Positions 32,096 to 35,331 of a stretch of 35,331 nt of DNA are shown here, in pieces; the first letter of the stretch is position 1; each line of letters begins with the position of its first letter. The DNA is from Planctomycetota bacterium (lineage in GTDB: Bacteria > Planctomycetota > Planctomycetia > Pirellulales > Pirellulaceae). The notes under the pieces were generated by a model. The model saw only the letters and a program-made list of their open reading frames with translations, made no database searches and had not been told where the DNA came from. The position numbers and the translations under genes were made by a program. The stretch is from assembly GCA_003695565.1 (NCBI GenBank), contig RFIQ01000326.1, positions 1 to 35,331 of the forward strand, written 5' to 3'.

Positions 32096-32536
32096 TCAAG
32101 CGTCGGCCAATGCCGCTTTCTTGGTCTTCTTCTGCGACGATGTCCGCTCGTGGAACAGAGTCAGCATCCGCTCGACCTTCTGCTCCATGACGACCGGGTC
32201 GAAGGGGATCAGCAGGTATTCGCGGGCTCCGGCCCGAAAGGCCCTTTCGGCCCGGTCCATATCCCCTTCGGCCGACATGCACAGGATCGGGACCAGACTC
32301 AACACTTCGTCGCTGGACAACCGCTCGATCAACTGCAGGCTATCGCAATTGGCTACATCCAGATCGATCATCATCAAGTGAGGGACCGACCTGGTGACGG
32401 CCTGCTCCACCTCTTCTTCGCTGGCTACTACGATCGGCTGGTAGCCGAGCAACTCCAGGCGAAACCGTAGGACCTCGCCTACAGTAGGGTGACTGACCAG
32501 AATCAAAATCGTGTCTTCAGCGTGGGGCATTTGCAC
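32096..32536 (-). CDS. Degenerate receiver (CheY-like) domain protein
   Basis: A 146-residue single-domain protein with a CheY-like pattern: beta1 TILILVSHPTVGEVLRF, VPHLMMIDLDVANCDSLQLI with Asp58 at the phospho-acceptor place, ILCMSAEGD at strand 4, and AGAREYLLIPFDP at strand 5. Two key features are missing. The acidic pair that binds Mg is replaced by Val14-Ser15, and the conserved Lys of the KP motif is Ile110. Normal phosphorylation is therefore doubtful, so the domain may act as a stand-alone interaction module. A Lys/Thr-rich tail (SSQKKTKKA) follows. It lies between secretin and GspE genes and may regulate the machine. Confidence 0.78.
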   Translation of the reverse strand: MQMPHAEDTILILVSHPTVGEVLRFRLELLGYQPIVVASEEEVEQAVTRSVPHLMMIDLDVANCDSLQLIERLSSDEVLSLVPILCMSAEGDMDRAERAFRAGAREYLLIPFDPVVMEQKVERMLTLFHERTSSQKKTKKAALADA

Positions 32537-32720
32537 TTCTCCGGTTAACCTTATGGAAAACTCCGGAGAAACATACGTCAGGGTATCACCGATGCAAGCC
32601 GATGGGTATTCTCCAGCGGTAGCAATCGGGGGCGGCCCGGCGCAGCCAGTACAACCGGTTCAAACCGATCTTGCGCGGTGCCGAAAGGTGGCACCGCGCT
32701 GTGGAAGGTTCGGTAGATCG
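32537..32720 (-). other. Hairpins between secretin and receiver genes
   Basis: Two perfect stems are present. GCGCGGTGCC (32673-32682) pairs with GGCACCGCGC (32690-32699) around a seven-base loop, a strong hairpin 22 bases after the secretin stop on the minus strand but without a U-run. TTCTCCGG (32537-32544) pairs with CCGGAGAA (32563-32570), just before the receiver start, and overlaps its likely ribosome site region. They could reduce read-through or set relative gene levels in the operon. Confidence 0.42.
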
Positions 32721-34709
32721 TTACTGGGAGTCGATTCCACCGATGATCTGCGGTTGCGGCAGAGTTGCGTCCGAGGGGGCTGCGGGTATCACTTCGCAGG
32801 ACGGAGTGGTGCAGGCACCGTCGCCAGGTGCGATGAAGATGGGTTTGGGGGCCCACAGATTCTTGCAGCTATTTAGCTGTTCTCGCTCAGCCTGCCGTTC
32901 GGCGATCACGGTTTCAAAACCGAATGGAATAGGACTGGTCGGAGAGGCCTGGACGGCGTGATAGAGGGTCTCACCGACGCAATCTTCGCGTGGTGTACCA
33001 CGGTACTGCGGAGTCACGATTTCCGGGGTGATGAACACCAACAGTTCGCTCTCGCGAGTCGTGTCTTTGCGATAGCGAAACAAATGCCCCAGGTACGGGA
33101 TTCTGCCAAACCCGGGTATGGCTTTCTTTTCTGCGATGCGCGTTCGCTGCCGCAGACCGCCCAGCACGATGGTGTTCAAGTTTTCGATCCGTACGGTGGT
33201 GGTAGCTTCTCGCCGGTCGATGATCGGGGCGTTGTCCCCAGGGGTGAAACCGGTCAGCAGGCTGAAGGTTGGGTTGATCACCATAGCAATGGTGTTGTCC
33301 TGGGCAATGTGCGGTGTGACGGTCAACTGGACTCCGGCCTCGCGAAAGGACGTCGTGCCGATCTCGCCACCGTTCAATCCCTGAGTCAATTGTTGATAAG
33401 GGACCTCGGTGACGATATTGACGGTGGCTTGTTCATGGTTCATCACCACGATGTTGGGGTCGGCCAGAAGTCGAGAGTCGTCTGTAGATTCGAGCGCCTG
33501 GAAGATGGCGCGAACGGTTCCCAGGCGATTGATGGTGTTCAGTGTCATGACTCCGTTGGTTGGAGCCGCCAAGGTGCTGGTCACGGTATCCAGCACGATC
33601 GAGTGATTGGGATCACCATCCGCGGTCATCGCCGATCCGTTGACGCCAGAATTGAAATTGACGCCCACCGCCTTGAGATCCTCGATGCTGCAATCGTAAA
33701 TGCGCGCCCAGATGCGAACTTGAGCCCGCGGTCGGTCCAGTTCGGTAATGGCGTGCGCAATGCGTTCGAGGTTTTCTTGGGTGTCCAGGGCAACGATCTT
33801 GTCTTCGCCGTCGACTGCGGTGAGACTCCCGTTGGAGCTGAGCAATGGTTCGAGGCTGGTCACCAGCACGCTGGCCGTCACATATTGAGGGGTGAAGACG
33901 CGCACGTACGTTTGCGGCGGCTGAGGAATGGTCGGTCCGGAGGCGACGCTTCCCGATGCGGTACCGGAGCTCGTCGCTGGATTTGAAGTGGCCCCCATTG
34001 TCGCGCCGGAGGCTGCCGATTGTTCAGCCTGCGCAGCTTCCTGGGCCGCCTGGGCCTCGGCCTGACGGGCGATTTCGTACTCGCGGGCCGCCTCTTCCAG
34101 CTCATCGATCTGCGCGAGAATCGCTGGAAGGCGATCACGATACTCCATGATCAGCAGGGAGTTGCTGGTGGGGATGACGTGCACGCGTCCCTCTGGCGAG
34201 AGGAGCGATTCGATGATACCGACCAGTTGCTCCGCATCGCTCCAAGTCAAACGGACGATCTTGGATGCGAAATTCGGTAGCTGCGTGCCCAGGTTTTCTA
34301 GCCGCATGACGACCACGCTGCCGTTGACGATGCGGTATCCGTAGCCGCGAGGAATCAGCAGGGTGTCGAGCACCTGGCTAATCGGTGCGTCGGTGAAGGC
34401 GGCATTGACCGCTCCCTGGACCTCATTGCCCACGACCAGATTGATACCGGCCAGATCGCGGATCGAAAACAACGCCTCCAACATTGAAACGTCCCGCAAG
34501 TCGATCGTTATGCGGCGATCGAGCCGAGCATCCGACGCGGCAGATTCTCCTGGCGGGGACGTGACGGATGATATGGGAGTGGAGGGGTGCAGGTCGATTT
34601 CCGCCTGGTCGGTAGCCTCCGGGGTTGTGAGGGGTGGTGATTGAGCACCGCCGTAGCTTGCGGCGCAGGCCAAGATCAGCCACACACTCCATCGTGTTGT
34701 TCGCAGCAT
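32721..34709 (-). CDS. Type II/III secretion-family secretin (GspD/PilQ-like)
   Basis: A 662-residue outer-membrane channel protein. After a signal peptide (MLRTTRWSVWLILACAASYG) come N0/N1-like domains (ITIDLRDVSMLEALFSIRDL and KIVRLTWSDAEQLVGIIESL) and a Gln/Ala-rich linker with coiled-coil-like EIARQAEAQAAQEA. A further N-domain follows (VRIWARIYDCS), then the secretin core: RLLADPNIVVMNHEQA, VPYQQLTQG, GVQLTVTPHIAQDNTI and VLGGLRQRTRIAEKKAIPGFGRIPYLGHLFR with ELLVFITPEIV. It forms the outer-membrane gate for a secretion or pilus machine. ATG 34709 has AAGGAGG upstream; the frame extends to 34730. It follows the PilO-like gene by 62 bases. Confidence 0.92.
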   Translation of the reverse strand: MLRTTRWSVWLILACAASYGGAQSPPLTTPEATDQAEIDLHPSTPISSVTSPPGESAASDARLDRRITIDLRDVSMLEALFSIRDLAGINLVVGNEVQGAVNAAFTDAPISQVLDTLLIPRGYGYRIVNGSVVVMRLENLGTQLPNFASKIVRLTWSDAEQLVGIIESLLSPEGRVHVIPTSNSLLIMEYRDRLPAILAQIDELEEAAREYEIARQAEAQAAQEAAQAEQSAASGATMGATSNPATSSGTASGSVASGPTIPQPPQTYVRVFTPQYVTASVLVTSLEPLLSSNGSLTAVDGEDKIVALDTQENLERIAHAITELDRPRAQVRIWARIYDCSIEDLKAVGVNFNSGVNGSAMTADGDPNHSIVLDTVTSTLAAPTNGVMTLNTINRLGTVRAIFQALESTDDSRLLADPNIVVMNHEQATVNIVTEVPYQQLTQGLNGGEIGTTSFREAGVQLTVTPHIAQDNTIAMVINPTFSLLTGFTPGDNAPIIDRREATTTVRIENLNTIVLGGLRQRTRIAEKKAIPGFGRIPYLGHLFRYRKDTTRESELLVFITPEIVTPQYRGTPREDCVGETLYHAVQASPTSPIPFGFETVIAERQAEREQLNSCKNLWAPKPIFIAPGDGACTTPSCEVIPAAPSDATLPQPQIIGGIDSQ

Positions 34710-34771
34710 GCGTCCCTCCTTGGACTCCACATTGGCATGGGGACTTTTGGCGGGAGCAGGCGTCCCGGGCG

Positions 34772-35331
34772 TTAAGTCGTTTTGGGTTTCAGGTCGAACA
34801 GCGACAACTCAAGTTCCAGGGCGACGGTATCAGTTTGTGCGTTCTCACGCAGTTTCATCTGCGTGAATCGAGCGAAAGGATGCAGCGTTTCCAGCTCCGC
34901 CACGAGGCGGTCGATGTTGTTGGGGCGACCCTCCGCCACGATGCTCAGTTTGCGTTCCACCAATACGAACTTGATGTTCTCCTGATCCACCTCGTATACG
35001 TCAAAGGGGCTTTGGTCCTTGTTCCAAGGACGCTCGATGGCATCACTCAACCTGATTTGTACTGCCGCAACGTGGTGCTGAAACATGGACTTGACGCATG
35101 TGTCACGCAGCCGCTGTGCCGTTTCTTCATCCACAGTGCGGAAGTCGGTGTCGATTTGCTTTCCGATCGCCTCAATCCGCTGGCGGAGGCGAGGAACATT
35201 GGCCAACCGAGCCTCCAGGTCCTGGATCTCCTGCTGCGCCTGTTCCATCTCTTGGTGGGTTGCCCGCACCGTGTCGTACGCAGGCCACACCGCCACCAGT
35301 GCGATCGTAAGGGTAATACCGCATATGTACT
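34772..35331 (-). CDS. PilO/GspM-like inner-membrane protein (partial, 5' end outside window)
   Basis: The frame is open to the window edge on the minus strand, so the start lies beyond 35331. The visible part begins with a hydrophobic helix (CGITLTIALVAVWPAYD). A coiled coil follows (TVRATHQEMEQAQQEIQDLEARLANV ... near 20-45), and then a ferredoxin-like domain ending ELELSLFDLKPKTT. This bitopic, coiled-coil, periplasmic plan is that of PilO or GspM, which link the inner-membrane platform to the secretin. The gene is the first visible member of the secretion operon, directly upstream of the secretin gene. The overall family identity is based on architecture and context more than on motifs. 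Confidence 0.7.
   Translation of the reverse strand, partial: YICGITLTIALVAVWPAYDTVRATHQEMEQAQQEIQDLEARLANVPRLRQRIEAIGKQIDTDFRTVDEETAQRLRDTCVKSMFQHHVAAVQIRLSDAIERPWNKDQSPFDVYEVDQENIKFVLVERKLSIVAEGRPNNIDRLVAELETLHPFARFTQMKLRENAQTDTVALELELSLFDLKPKTT

Noticed and set aside
1-35331. Searched by eye for CRISPR arrays, tRNA genes, transposase genes and long direct repeats.
   Set aside because: None was found; repeats seen are short inverted repeats in intergenic regions.

Overview
The window looks like chromosomal DNA of a planctomycete, probably of the Pirellulales type. The clearest sign is the large Planctomycete-specific cytochrome protein (PSCyt1 haem domain followed by DUF1549 and DUF1553) at 4347-7754. 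The high G+C content, the Lpg1974-like outer-membrane protein, the gapped secretion/pilus operon and the archaeal-type XPB-Bax1 pair fit the same assignment. No rRNA, tRNA, insertion sequence or CRISPR array is visible. Gene density is ordinary.

Layout, left to right. (1) 1-3377, plus strand: the end of hisD, then hisC, hisB and an APC-family permease whose GTG start abuts the hisB stop. (2) 3467-10262, plus strand: a zinc-ribbon Nudix hydrolase, the PSCyt1/DUF1549/DUF1553 protein, and a single long gene that fuses protein-L-isoaspartate methyltransferase to gamma-glutamyltransferase. (3) 10345-12053, minus strand: a type II restriction-modification unit. It has an SPPY-type methyltransferase followed by an NgoMIV-like endonuclease whose 5' end is frameshifted. 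(4) 12343-14186: a divergent pair for undecaprenyl-phosphate recycling, UppP and a DUF368 (PopT-like) transporter. (5) 14187-14745: no ordinary gene, but a dense set of inverted repeats, an extreme Shine-Dalgarno sequence and a strong terminator, all pointing to a minus-strand structured transcript. (6) 14746-18005, minus strand: a secreted Dabb protein and a PlsC-ACP-AMP-ligase fusion. (7) 18411-22195, plus strand: a strongly expressed small secreted protein, two outer-membrane barrels and a periplasmic C39 peptidase, a set reminiscent of Fap functional-amyloid export. (8) 22395-25981, plus strand: a YhaM-type nuclease and an XPB helicase with its Bax1 nuclease. (9) 26103-35331, minus strand: an orphan DNA methyltransferase, DAHP synthase, and a type II secretion/type IV pilus-like operon (PilO-like protein, secretin, degenerate receiver, GspE, GspF, pseudopilin).

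The most notable observations are five. A complete, trp-like attenuator lies in front of the DAHP synthase gene, with a Phe/Tyr-rich leader peptide, alternative hairpins and a U-tract terminator. An orphan structured RNA at about 14351-14665 carries 14 bases complementary to the 16S rRNA 3' end. The Pcm-GGT fusion has a Tat-like segment at its joint. A one-base deletion probably inactivates the restriction enzyme while sparing the methyltransferase. The barrel/C39/small-protein cluster may export an amyloid-like or surface protein. All functional calls rest on reading motifs and recalled family features; no database search was run.
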